In this document: positions 16,241-23,299 of the stretch, piece by piece
Position numbering within the stretch: the first letter of the stretch is position 1
Layout of the letters: each line of letters starts with the position of its first letter
Origin: Thermoplasmatales archaeon ex4484_36
Lineage (GTDB): Archaea; Thermoplasmatota; Penumbrarchaeia; Penumbrarchaeales; EX4484-36
Direction of reading: 5' to 3'
Assembly (NCBI GenBank): GCA_002254765.1
Contig: NJDV01000001.1
Span: 1-23,299, forward strand
DNA: 23,299 nt
Program-made: the position numbers and the translations under genes
Notes under the pieces: generated by a model
The model's database searches: none
Told to the model about the DNA's origin: nothing
Seen by the model: the letters and a program-made list of their open reading frames with translations, nothing else

Positions 16241-17443
16241 ATGTACCTGAACAGGGAACAGGAGGCGATGCTCGAGGGGGAGATGGGTGAGGGGAAGATG
16301 CTGGCAATGAAGCTCCTGGTCAACATAGGTGATGTGGTGGGAGCGCCCCATCTCATACCCATATCCTCAGCGCACATCTCAGGCGTCTCGTATAGAACCG
16401 GCGGTGATGGGCTGGTGGAAACCTTAAGAGAATTCGTCTCCCGGGGTGCTGCAGTCTCCATCCACAGCACGCTTAACCCGTGCGGACTGGACATAATGCA
16501 GGGTGCCTATTTTGCCGCCACACCAGAATTCGTTGAAAAACAGAGAGAGATCGTGGACCTTTACAGAAGAATGGGCGTCAAGCCCACTCTCTCCTGTATC
16601 CCCTATAGGGATGATAACATCCCGGGGTTCGGTGAGCACATAAGCTGGGCGGAGTCCAACGCAGTGGTTTTTGCAAATTCCGTTCTGGGGGCACGAACGA
16701 ACAAGGAGGGGTCCATCTCCGCCCTCTGTGCGGCTATTGCCGGCTACACACCTTACTTTGGATTGCATATTCTAGAAAACCGTCTCCCGAGGCTTGAGGT
16801 GAAAGTGAACTGGAAGGTTACAATTTGGGAAAGCCAGGTGTTGGGGGCCTACATCGGCTCAAGATTCGGAACTCAGGTCCCCCTCTTCAACATGGACCTC
16901 CGCTTTTCCGTGAAGAGGCTCAACAGAATGGGCGCCGCTCTTGCGGCTTTTGGGGATGGTGCCATCCTGCACGTGAAGGGCGCCACGCCGGAGGCCGTAC
17001 GGAAACTCCCCCGCTTTGAGGAGGCGATAGAGGAGCGAACTGTGGTGGAAAGAAAGGAGGTGGAAGAGTTCACGGCTTCCGTATCGGAGGGGCTTGAAGG
17101 CGCCTCCACTATCGTTATCGGATGTCCGCATCTGGACTTTGAGGAGCTGAAGGAACTTTACAAGGAGATGAGGGGAAGGAGGGTGAGGGCAGATGTGAGA
17201 TTGCTTTTATTCACTAACAGGGTTTTCTTTCAGCTCGCCAAGGAGAGTGGAATCGTTAACAAGTTGAAAGAGGCGGGAGTTGAGGTCTACACCGACACAT
17301 GCATGGTAGTGTCCAGCCTCCCTGACGAGGGGGGGCTCTACCTCACCGATTCCCTCAAGGCCTATTTCTACATGTCCAGACTCTCCTCTAAAGAGGTGAG
17401 GGCCTCGCCTTTGATGAGCATTCTTAATTTCGCCATGGAGTAA
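16241..17443 (+). CDS. Aconitase X catalytic (large) subunit, probable phosphomevalonate dehydratase
   Basis: DUF521/AcnX protein. In archaea this large subunit pairs with a DUF126 small subunit to dehydrate (R)-5-phosphomevalonate to trans-anhydromevalonate phosphate in isoprenoid (lipid) synthesis. Recognisable features are MYLNREQEAMLEGE at the start, HISGVSYRTGGDG, STLNPCGLD, FGEHISWAESNAVVFANSV, LGARTNKEGS and DTCMVV near the end. Conserved Cys in NPCG, GCPHL and DTC are candidates for iron-sulfur ligands. Length is 400 residues, normal. The reading frame is open back to ATG 16190, but family members start at the MYL position, hence ATG 16241. The small subunit is not in this window. A TATA-like CTTAAATCT at about 16172-16180 would start transcription near 16200. 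The gene stands alone between two promoters. Confidence 0.88.
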   Translation: MYLNREQEAMLEGEMGEGKMLAMKLLVNIGDVVGAPHLIPISSAHISGVSYRTGGDGLVETLREFVSRGAAVSIHSTLNPCGLDIMQGAYFAATPEFVEKQREIVDLYRRMGVKPTLSCIPYRDDNIPGFGEHISWAESNAVVFANSVLGARTNKEGSISALCAAIAGYTPYFGLHILENRLPRLEVKVNWKVTIWESQVLGAYIGSRFGTQVPLFNMDLRFSVKRLNRMGAALAAFGDGAILHVKGATPEAVRKLPRFEEAIEERTVVERKEVEEFTASVSEGLEGASTIVIGCPHLDFEELKELYKEMRGRRVRADVRLLLFTNRVFFQLAKESGIVNKLKEAGVEVYTDTCMVVSSLPDEGGLYLTDSLKAYFYMSRLSSKEVRASPLMSILNFAME

Positions 17444-17444
17444 A

Positions 17445-17452
17445 TTTATATC
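17445..17452 (+). promoter_or_regulatory. TATA box of the transporter-CoA operon
   Basis: TTTATATC begins two bases after the AcnX stop codon (17441-17443). Transcription should start near 17474, about 34 bases before ATG 17508, leaving room for the GGGGGA ribosome site. It separates AcnX from the following operon. Confidence 0.65.
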
Positions 17453-17507
17453 TGAATGGTTGATATCCCCCCTGTTACTTCCCAAAGAACCTTTTCGGGG
17501 GAGACAG

Positions 17508-18095
17508 ATGTACCCAAGCGACAGGAAGACTCTCCTTGCGGGTATTTTCATAGCTCTGATTGTGATAGTAGGCTCCGTTGCCTCCGGGAAAAACATCACG
17601 AAAGAAAAAAAGAAGGAGGAGGAACCCCCCATAACAGATGTCATTGTGGAGGCTCCCGCCTACACTGAAAGTGGACAGACCAACGAGGGAGAGAGCACCG
17701 CTTTGACCCTTCCTCTTGACGACCTCTACTTGGCAGAGCTCAGGATCACCCTTACGTGGGAAGACGAGCCTCCTCGCAACAGACTCTTTGTGAACGAACC
17801 GGACACCTTCCGGCTAGAGCTTCTGAATCCGGAGTTCAATATATCCTTGGTCTCCGAGGAGGTGGCCAATCCCTCCGGGGGAGAGGGCAGCATAACCTTG
17901 CGGGTGAATTTTACACAGGAGGATGCCATCAGAATGTATGGCTCCTCCAACTGGACCGTCAACGTGGTCATGGTAAATGCGGGTGACCAGCACCGAATGG
18001 GGCTTTTCCACGTCATTGCATTTGTGGATTCCGGCAATTCATGGAGCCTCACCGCCAACATCTGGACCTGGCAGGTGAGGGAGAGCAGTTCCTGA
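17508..18095 (+). CDS. Membrane-anchored extracellular protein of unknown function
   Basis: I do not recognise a family. The 195-residue product starts with a short basic tip and one hydrophobic segment (TLLAGIFIALIVIVGSVASG, about residues 8-27) that acts as an uncleaved anchor or signal. A charged KKKEEE linker leads to a domain of alternating strands (LYLAELRITLTWED, DTFRLELLNPE, EGSITLRVNFTQED, NWTVNVVMVNAG, SWSLTANIWTW) that looks like an extracellular beta-sandwich. ATG 17508 is chosen over ATG 17460 because GGGGGA lies five bases before it and the TATA-predicted start is at about 17474. The stop codon overlaps the GAGGAGGT ribosome site of the OPT transporter, so the two are tightly linked. 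It could be an accessory substrate-binding or stabilising subunit of that transporter; this is inferred from position only. Confidence 0.75.
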   Translation: MYPSDRKTLLAGIFIALIVIVGSVASGKNITKEKKKEEEPPITDVIVEAPAYTESGQTNEGESTALTLPLDDLYLAELRITLTWEDEPPRNRLFVNEPDTFRLELLNPEFNISLVSEEVANPSGGEGSITLRVNFTQEDAIRMYGSSNWTVNVVMVNAGDQHRMGLFHVIAFVDSGNSWSLTANIWTWQVRESSS

Positions 18096-18107
18096 GGAGG
18101 TATTGGA

Positions 18108-20147
18108 GTGGTAGCAGAAGAGGAACCTTTTGTCCCGGCTCACGTGTCCATGCCCGAGTTCACTGTGAAGTCCATCCTTGTAGGCGTTTTGATCACCATT
18201 ATCATGGGTTCTGCCAACGCATACTTAGGACTTCTTGTGGGAATGACAGTCTCAGCTACCATCCCAGCCCTGGTCATAGGGCTTGCGTTCATGAGACCTC
18301 TTAAAGGAACCATCCTGGAAACCAACATGACAAAGAATATAGGGGTGGCGGGGGAGGCCCTGGCCGCTGGGATTGTCTTCACCTTCCCTGCTCTTCTCAT
18401 CATATACGTAGTGACCGACCATCAGGCTGGCTGGGCCACCCTTGGTGACCACCTGCCCCTTGTGATGCTTCTCTCTTTCGTTGGAGGGCTCCTTGGTGTC
18501 TTCTTCACCATTCCGTTAAGGCGTGTGTTCATTGAGGTGGAGAAGCTGCCCTACCCGGAGGGTGTGGCCTCAGGTAAGGTTCTCATAACCATGTATGGCG
18601 GAGAGCAGATGCTCCACTACATCACCTTCTCAATGCTGATCGCTGGGGGGATGAAGTTTCTGTCAACTTCTGGCCTCAATCTTTGGAGGGAGAAATTGGA
18701 ATATGTCCTGGGCAGGGGAAAAGCTAGACTTTTCGGGGGGTTAAATATCTCGCCGGCCCTGTTAGGAGTGGGTTACATTATAGGACCCCGAATCTCTGGG
18801 ATGGTCTTTGCAGGAGGTGTTTTGGGCTGGCTGGTGCTCATCCCCCTTATAGGTGCTCTTGTGGGATGGCCAACTGTGGATTTCCAGGGGAACCCCATAA
18901 CAAACCCTGTTGACGCCGTCTACGCCGTCTGGTTCCAGTATACAAAATGGGTCGGCGTCGGTGCAGTGCTTACTGGAGGCATCTGGACACTTTGGACTCT
19001 AAGGAAAACTCTTATGGACTCGTTAAGATCCAGCATTAAGATTGGAAAAGAAGAGGGTGTGGGATCCACCGAAGAGCTGCCGAGAACAGAAAGGGATATG
19101 CAGGTGCACGTTGCCTATTATGTTATCATATTCGTTGCCATGTTCATTATTAACTACTATGTCCTCAAACTTTTCATAGCCACGCTGGTATCCACCTTTG
19201 TACTCTTCGCAGCTGCATTTCTATTCACAGCGGTTGCAGGTTACCTCGCGGGGATCGTGGGTTCCTCCAACAACCCCATCTCCTCGGTGACCATATCCAC
19301 GCTGGTCATAACCGCTGCCATGCTCTACCTCCTGCAGGTGAACCCCTCTGTCGGGATGCCCGCCACAATACTGGTTGCGGCAATTGTATGCGTATCGGCG
19401 GCCATCGCAGGGGACTCCATGCAGGAGCTCAAAACCGCCAATATGGTGGGCGCCACCCCCTACGACATCCAGAAGGGCAGGATTATCGGAGTTCTTACAG
19501 CTAGCATAACTATACCCGCTGTGGTCTGGATGCTTGAAAGCGCCTATGGAATCGGTGTGAAGACCCCCGGGCACCCCAACCCCCTCCCCGCACCTCAGGC
19601 GGTGATAATGGGATCAACCGTTGTCGCCATATTTAAGGGAGACATAGAGATCTCCATGTTCATCCTGGGAGTCATCATAGCCATTGTTCTCATAAGGTTC
19701 AAACTGCCCGTTATGGCTGTTGCGATAGGGATCTATCTGCCCTTCACCCTAACAACCCCCATTATGCTAGGGGGCCTCATAGCCTACTTCTCGGAGAGGT
19801 TTATTGAGCACCGGGTCAGAGTTGTGGATGCGAGACGGGAGATGCTTTCAGAGGACGCCATTAAAGAGCGTGTCAAGAAACTCAAAAGTGAGACCTTCAA
19901 TTATGGGCTCATCTTCTCCGCAGGCCTGGTGGCTGGGGAGGCCCTGATGGGCGTTGTGAACGCCATCTTCAAGATAGGGAAGATCAATATCGCCCTTTTC
20001 ACTGATGCCGCCGGGTGGCCAGGGCTTATAGCATATCTCTATCTCATGTATATCATCTTCTACATTGTTGTTAGAAAACCGCTCCAGGGGATGAGCAAAG
20101 AGGAGGTCCGAGAGACCCTGAGAAGAACCTTCCGCCGCAGGCTGTAG
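18108..20147 (+). CDS. OPT-family oligopeptide transporter
   Basis: Large integral membrane protein (679 residues, about 15 or more hydrophobic segments) that most likely imports small peptides or peptide-like metal chelates by proton coupling. Family features are EFTVKSILVGVLITIIMGSA near the start, ETNMTKNIGVAGEALAAGI, the VEKLPYPEGVASGKVLI motif (matching LPYPEG-A in OPT proteins), FAGGVLGW, SSNNPISS and AGDSMQELKTANMVGATP followed by a Q/K-G element. A long charged cytoplasmic loop lies around IKIGKEEGVGSTEEL. The GTG start is fixed by GAGGAGGT six bases upstream, overlapping the stop of the preceding gene. It is second in the operon ahead of the PqqD-like, coaBC and pantoate kinase genes, and fits the peptide-using theme of the window. 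Confidence 0.93.
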   Translation: MVAEEEPFVPAHVSMPEFTVKSILVGVLITIIMGSANAYLGLLVGMTVSATIPALVIGLAFMRPLKGTILETNMTKNIGVAGEALAAGIVFTFPALLIIYVVTDHQAGWATLGDHLPLVMLLSFVGGLLGVFFTIPLRRVFIEVEKLPYPEGVASGKVLITMYGGEQMLHYITFSMLIAGGMKFLSTSGLNLWREKLEYVLGRGKARLFGGLNISPALLGVGYIIGPRISGMVFAGGVLGWLVLIPLIGALVGWPTVDFQGNPITNPVDAVYAVWFQYTKWVGVGAVLTGGIWTLWTLRKTLMDSLRSSIKIGKEEGVGSTEELPRTERDMQVHVAYYVIIFVAMFIINYYVLKLFIATLVSTFVLFAAAFLFTAVAGYLAGIVGSSNNPISSVTISTLVITAAMLYLLQVNPSVGMPATILVAAIVCVSAAIAGDSMQELKTANMVGATPYDIQKGRIIGVLTASITIPAVVWMLESAYGIGVKTPGHPNPLPAPQAVIMGSTVVAIFKGDIEISMFILGVIIAIVLIRFKLPVMAVAIGIYLPFTLTTPIMLGGLIAYFSERFIEHRVRVVDARREMLSEDAIKERVKKLKSETFNYGLIFSAGLVAGEALMGVVNAIFKIGKINIALFTDAAGWPGLIAYLYLMYIIFYIVVRKPLQGMSKEEVRETLRRTFRRRL

Positions 20148-20154
20148 GGTGGGT

Positions 20155-20577
20155 ATGGTGAGAAAAAGAGGATGGAAAAGTAGAAAGAACCTGCTTAATT
20201 ACGTGCCCTCACTGGCCGAGGGGGTGAGATATTCTGATGGGGTCCTCTATTCACCCACAGCTAGAAGCTTCTTTGGAAGACTCTGTCTGAAGTTTACAAA
20301 AAGGGGCAGCATTAAAAGGACATACCTTGATGATGTTGGAAGGTTTGTGGTGGAGAGGATAGATGGTAGAAGAGATGTAAGAGAGATAGGGAAAGAGCTC
20401 AGGGAGAACTTTGGGGAGAGGGTGGACCCGGTTTATTACACCCTAGCTTTATTCTTAAGGCAGCTTGCAGCAAGAAGACTTATTACCCTGAAATACCCTG
20501 ATGAGCGTAGAAGGAATGGTGATTCATATGGTACATCCCGCAGAAAGGATAAAGGGAAGCAAAAGCAATCTCCTTGA
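20155..20577 (+). CDS. PqqD-family small protein
   Basis: 140 residues with a PqqD-type domain: RTYLDDVGRFVVERIDGRRD is the hallmark (hydrophobic D-x-G-x-FVW-x-x-IDG-x-x-T-like), followed by VREIGKELRENFG and ALFLRQLAARRLI. The N-terminal part (NYVPSLAEGVRYSDGVLY) matches stand-alone PqqD-like proteins rather than the PQQ-operon chaperone. In other systems PqqD domains present peptides to radical SAM enzymes, but no radical SAM gene is visible here, so the role is unknown. ATG 20155 follows the OPT stop by seven bases with GGTGGG upstream; GTG 20149 is possible. The last 50 bp overlap coaBC in another frame, so the basic C-terminal tail (RRKDKGKQKQSP) is encoded by bases shared with coaBC. 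Confidence 0.8.
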   Translation: MVRKRGWKSRKNLLNYVPSLAEGVRYSDGVLYSPTARSFFGRLCLKFTKRGSIKRTYLDDVGRFVVERIDGRRDVREIGKELRENFGERVDPVYYTLALFLRQLAARRLITLKYPDERRRNGDSYGTSRRKDKGKQKQSP

Positions 20578-21745
20578 GGGAAAGAGAATCATCCTTGGCA
20601 TCACAGGAAGTATTGGAGCGGTGGAGTGCGTGAGATTAGCCCGGGAGCTGATAAGGCACGGGGCGGATGTTATTGCGGTAATGACAGAGAGCGCTAAAGA
20701 AATTTTATCGCCGGAGTCCATGTTTTTTGCAACGGGAAAGCCTCCCATCACAAAGCTGGGTGGAGGGGTGGAGCATGTGACTTTTGCAGGTGAGGAGGAG
20801 GCTGAAAAGTCTCTCCTCCTCATCGCACCAGCCACAGCCAATACCATCGGAAAGATTGCCACCGGAATAGACGATACCCCGGTTACCACCTTTGCCACAG
20901 TGGCACTGGGTTCGGGGATGCCAATATTGATCGCCCCGGCGATGCATGCCGCGATGTACAGAAACCCGGCGGTGGTGAAGAACATTGAGTATCTGAAAGA
21001 ACTCGGGGTTGAATTCATCCAACCCAGGGAGGAGGAGGGGAAGGAAAAGTTTCCAGATGTAGAAACGGTCTTCCTCCATGTGCTCAGAGCCTTCAGAGGA
21101 GGTCAGGGAAGTGGAGTGGCCGCCCTTGTGATAGGGGGTGCCTCCGAAGAGCCCATTGACGAGATGCGGGTTGTAAGCAACAGGTCCACCGGCAAGACAG
21201 CCTCCGAGATCGCAAAAGCATTATTCGTAGAGGGGTTTGAAGTAGCCCTTCTCTGGGGCAGAACTACCACCCCTCCTCCCAAAGTGGGAGAAATTACGGG
21301 CTTCCGGAGGGTAGAGGAATTGATAAAGCTGCTTGAGAAGATGAAGGGCAGGGAATTTCATTTCATATTTATGCCCGCAGCGCTTTCCGACTTCATACCC
21401 GAGAGTAGAGAGGGTAAAATACCCTCCGGCGGGGAGCTCTTACTCAGAATGAGAAGCGCTCCTAAGGTCCTCAACCTCTTACGAGACCTTTTCCCCTCCG
21501 CTCACATTGTGGCCTTCAAAGCTGTCGGCGGCGATGATAGAAGAGTAATGGAAAGGAAGGCGATGAGGTACATAAAGGAGGGCAGGGCGGATTTTGTCGC
21601 TGCGAACATGTTGAAGGACGTTAAGGAGGAGAGTACCCGCATAACGCTTTATTGGCGGGATGGTGCTCTGGGCTCCTTTGAGGGAGATAAGTTCCGCGTG
21701 GCCACTGCCTTGGTTAAAGCTGTAATGGAAAAGGCGGGAGGTTGA
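20528..21745 (+). CDS. coaBC: Bifunctional phosphopantothenoylcysteine decarboxylase / phosphopantothenate-cysteine ligase
   Basis: Makes 4'-phosphopantetheine from 4'-phosphopantothenate and cysteine in CoA synthesis. The N-terminal CoaC flavoprotein half has GKRIILGITGSIGAVECVRL, VEHVTFAG with the likely catalytic His, LLIAPATANTIGKIA and APAMHAAMYRNPAV (PAMxxxMY; His replaces the bacterial Asn). The CoaB half begins ALVIGGASEEPIDEMRVVSN and RSTGKTASEIAKAL, then FIFMPAALSDFIP, GKIPSG and VLNLLRDLFPSAHIVAFKA with the conserved Lys. ATG 20528 is preferred over 20501 and 20516: it follows GGTGAT and gives MVHPAERIKGS, matching the HPSxRI(K/R)G start of archaeal CoaBC. It overlaps the PqqD-like gene by 50 bp and is followed after two bases by pantoate kinase. 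Confidence 0.94.
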   Translation: MVHPAERIKGSKSNLLEGKRIILGITGSIGAVECVRLARELIRHGADVIAVMTESAKEILSPESMFFATGKPPITKLGGGVEHVTFAGEEEAEKSLLLIAPATANTIGKIATGIDDTPVTTFATVALGSGMPILIAPAMHAAMYRNPAVVKNIEYLKELGVEFIQPREEEGKEKFPDVETVFLHVLRAFRGGQGSGVAALVIGGASEEPIDEMRVVSNRSTGKTASEIAKALFVEGFEVALLWGRTTTPPPKVGEITGFRRVEELIKLLEKMKGREFHFIFMPAALSDFIPESREGKIPSGGELLLRMRSAPKVLNLLRDLFPSAHIVAFKAVGGDDRRVMERKAMRYIKEGRADFVAANMLKDVKEESTRITLYWRDGALGSFEGDKFRVATALVKAVMEKAGG

Positions 21746-21747
21746 GT

Positions 21748-22863
21748 ATGGAGATAAGCTTCACAAAAGCATTCTCCCCAGCACACATCTCTCTTGGGTT
21801 TGTGCCCCACATAAACGAAAAGGAGCCTTTGAAGACGGGCTCCCGGGGGTTTGGCATATGCCTATCGGAAGGGGCCACTGCCGAGGTGGGAAGAGGCAAG
21901 GGTATCTTGGAGTACACTTTGAACGGCAGGAGAGGGGATAGAGAGTTCCTGGGGGGGTTCATAAAGAGGGTGGAGGCGAAGCTCGGGAGAGAACTTCCAG
22001 AAAAGAACCCCGGTTTTGAATCCCTGAAGGTAAGAACAGTGCTGTCCTTTCCCCTCTCACAGGGCTATGGCATGTCTGCCTCCTCCCTCCTCTCCATTGC
22101 TCTGGCCATCTACGCATTCCTGGAGAGAGAGAAGATTCTGTCAATGGGTAGCAAGGTTGACTCTCTGAAGTTCCAGGAGAGGATGAGGGAGGGATTCTTC
22201 TCCCCCGAAACTGGGAAGGATGTCTCAAAGATCTTTCGAATCCTTGTAGAGAGCGTTCACGAATATGAAGTTGAGATGCTGTGGGGACTGGGGGATGTGG
22301 TGGGGGCTTTAAGGGGGGGTGTGGAGATAAGAAGAGAACCCGGGGTTCCTCCCCACGGGAGGGTAGAGAAGGTGTTCTTCCCCGACGAGGGCTTTCTTTA
22401 CACCGCAGTACTGGGAAGGGAGATCCCAACTCCAGACATTCTGCGGGACCGCTCTACGCTGGAAAGAATCAAGGTTGCGTATAAAGAAGCGCTTAAGACT
22501 CTTCGTGGAAAGATAACCCCCAAAAGGTTTTTAGGGGCTGGAGAGCTCTTCGGGAGAAGGAGTCGGCTCGCTCCTGTTGAGATTTTAGAAGCTGTGGAGA
22601 GACTTAAAGAGGAGGGACTGCCCTCCTCCCCCGTCATGATAGGCAATACTGTTTGCGCCTATCTACCTGAAGAGAGAATAGATGCCATCTACAGAGAGCT
22701 CGAGGGGTCCCATCGGAGGGCCGATCGTTCATGGGAGGCGATTATCATGGAGGAGTTGAAAAGGCGGCTGGATGGGGTTCTGGATGACTTCCCCCTTATT
22801 TTCTCTAAAATTTGCAGAGTGGACTATATGGGTGCACGAATTACCTTCACTAAAGATGGTTAA
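21748..22863 (+). CDS. Pantoate kinase (GHMP family), with extended central region
   Basis: Archaeal CoA synthesis uses pantoate kinase and phosphopantothenate synthetase in place of the bacterial PanC-PanK pair; this is the kinase (COG1829). Features are AFSPAHISLGF at the start, the GHMP ATP loop FPLSQGYGMSASSLLSIAL (variant of P-x3-GMSGAGALS), WGLGDVVGALRGGVEIRREPG (GLGDV-x-GG-x-IR-PG) and a C-terminal domain with PVMIGNTVCAYLP. ATG 21748 is fixed by GGGAGGT five bases upstream; the coaBC stop overlaps this site. The product is about 371 residues, whereas pantoate kinases are usually nearer 300. The extra length lies mainly between the ATP loop and GLGDV and in a C-terminal tail. Next to coaBC it completes two steps of one pathway. 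Confidence 0.87.
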   Translation: MEISFTKAFSPAHISLGFVPHINEKEPLKTGSRGFGICLSEGATAEVGRGKGILEYTLNGRRGDREFLGGFIKRVEAKLGRELPEKNPGFESLKVRTVLSFPLSQGYGMSASSLLSIALAIYAFLEREKILSMGSKVDSLKFQERMREGFFSPETGKDVSKIFRILVESVHEYEVEMLWGLGDVVGALRGGVEIRREPGVPPHGRVEKVFFPDEGFLYTAVLGREIPTPDILRDRSTLERIKVAYKEALKTLRGKITPKRFLGAGELFGRRSRLAPVEILEAVERLKEEGLPSSPVMIGNTVCAYLPEERIDAIYRELEGSHRRADRSWEAIIMEELKRRLDGVLDDFPLIFSKICRVDYMGARITFTKDG

Positions 22864-22892
22864 GAAGCCTTAAAATAGCCATTTAAAGCTAC

Positions 22893-22959
22893 AGCTGCTT
22901 CCTGCTGCCCGTTGTGCAGCTCCCCTTTGACCTTTCTTACACTCTCTGAAAGCATTTTT
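22893..22959 (+). terminator. Possible terminator after pantoate kinase
   Basis: An inverted repeat AGCTGC (22893-22898) with GCAGCT (22916-22921) is followed by pyrimidine-rich sequence and a TTTTT run at 22955-22959. In archaea the T run is the more meaningful part. It lies between the operon end and the promoter of the next gene. Confidence 0.35.
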
Positions 22960-22987
22960 GTAATTTGTAACACCGGTCATTCTACAA

Positions 22988-23003
22988 AAAAAACTATATA
23001 TAC
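22988..23003 (+). promoter_or_regulatory. BRE/TATA promoter of the secreted protein gene
   Basis: An A-rich stretch (AAAAAA plus AAC) precedes CTATATATA (22994-23002), the strongest TATA match in the window. Expected start is about 23026, giving a 30-base leader that contains AGGAAGGGG five bases before ATG 23056. Confidence 0.8.
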
Positions 23004-23055
23004 AGATACCTCATAATCCTGCATCGGATAAATTCATAAGCAGGAAGGGGTAAAC

Positions 23056-23299
23056 ATGAGAAGAAAGATGAGCACTCCTGGTTTATTTATGGCATTAATA
23101 GTAACCCTGGGCACTTTCTCACTACTATCAGAACGCCACTGCCGGTGGCAACTTGATAAACTCAACCTCCACAGATACCACCGGCTATTTCGTAGTAAAC
23201 ATCTCCAGCGGTCAACAGGGTGGTCAACCCCCCGTGGTGAGGGTGGAATCCACCTACCTCTATCAGGGCAACAGTGTGGCCTTGAACAGAACCCTCTCC
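23056..23299 (+). pseudogene. Secreted protein, 5' part, with frame break after the signal peptide (partial)
   Basis: ATG 23056 follows AGGAAGGGG and opens a typical signal peptide, MRRKMSTPGLFMALIVTLG then TFSLLS. The frame then becomes unlike protein (basic and His-rich) though still open. The +1 frame from about 23107 onward instead gives a convincing extracellular sequence rich in Asn, Ser and Thr: NATAGGNLINSTSTDTTGYF, then VVNISSG and VVRVESTYLYQGNSVALN. The break lies between about 23107 and 23132. Whether it is a single-base indel or a larger loss cannot be told, and the gene is cut by the window edge. Function is unknown; possible surface-layer or adhesion protein. Confidence 0.6.

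Overview
The window is archaeal and euryarchaeal in character. It holds a complete 16S rRNA gene with archaeal end sequences and the classical archaeal 915-region primer site. It also carries an archaeal-type prolyl-tRNA synthetase, aIF1A, RIO1 kinase, a PAN-type proteasomal ATPase ending in an HbYX motif, and two genes of archaeal CoA synthesis (coaBC, pantoate kinase). Another gene is the large subunit of an aconitase-X-type phosphomevalonate dehydratase, and several promoters have BRE/TATA form. The 16S gene stands alone: its processing stem closes around it and a protein gene begins just beyond the 3' end, so no 23S or tRNA is linked. Unlinked rRNA genes are typical of Thermoplasmata and relatives, so a Thermoplasmatota-like organism is my best inference; the 16S should settle it.

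Layout. (1) 1-3320, minus strand: a translation-linked operon aIF1A > RIO1 > ProRS > MBL-fold hydrolase (cut by the left edge), driven by a good TATA/BRE at 3306-3320. (2) 3348-5513, minus: a decayed class I aminotransferase overlapping the start of an intact peptidase T gene. (3) 5627-8063, plus: a frameshifted winged-helix/STAND-ATPase/TPR regulator, meeting tail to tail with (4) a frameshifted PAN gene (8060-9296, minus). (5) 9377-11118, minus: the orphan 16S transcription unit with promoter, hairpin-rich leader and a perfect bulge-helix-bulge processing stem, preceded by a G-quadruplex-capable tract. (6) 11262-12530, plus: a GT4 glycosyltransferase. (7) 12648-16117, minus: secreted M14 metallocarboxypeptidase > Na+-coupled symporter > small winged-helix protein. 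(8) 16241-17443, plus: AcnX. (9) 17508-22863, plus: a membrane-anchored beta-rich protein > OPT peptide transporter > PqqD-like protein > coaBC > pantoate kinase, probably one operon. (10) 23056 to the end: the start of a secreted protein with a frame break after its signal peptide.

The genes suggest a peptide-using heterotroph: a secreted carboxypeptidase, an amino-acid-type symporter, an oligopeptide transporter, an intracellular tripeptidase and, formerly or elsewhere, an aminotransferase. The most unusual signal is a set of internal losses. The aminotransferase (three sites), the STAND regulator (one) and PAN (one) each jump reading frame exactly where a block of family-conserved residues is missing, all between 4.6 and 9.4 kb. 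A sixth break lies near 23.1 kb. Flanking housekeeping genes and the 16S are intact. This is either recent clustered decay, assembly or clone damage, or something less ordinary, and it can be tested with reads.
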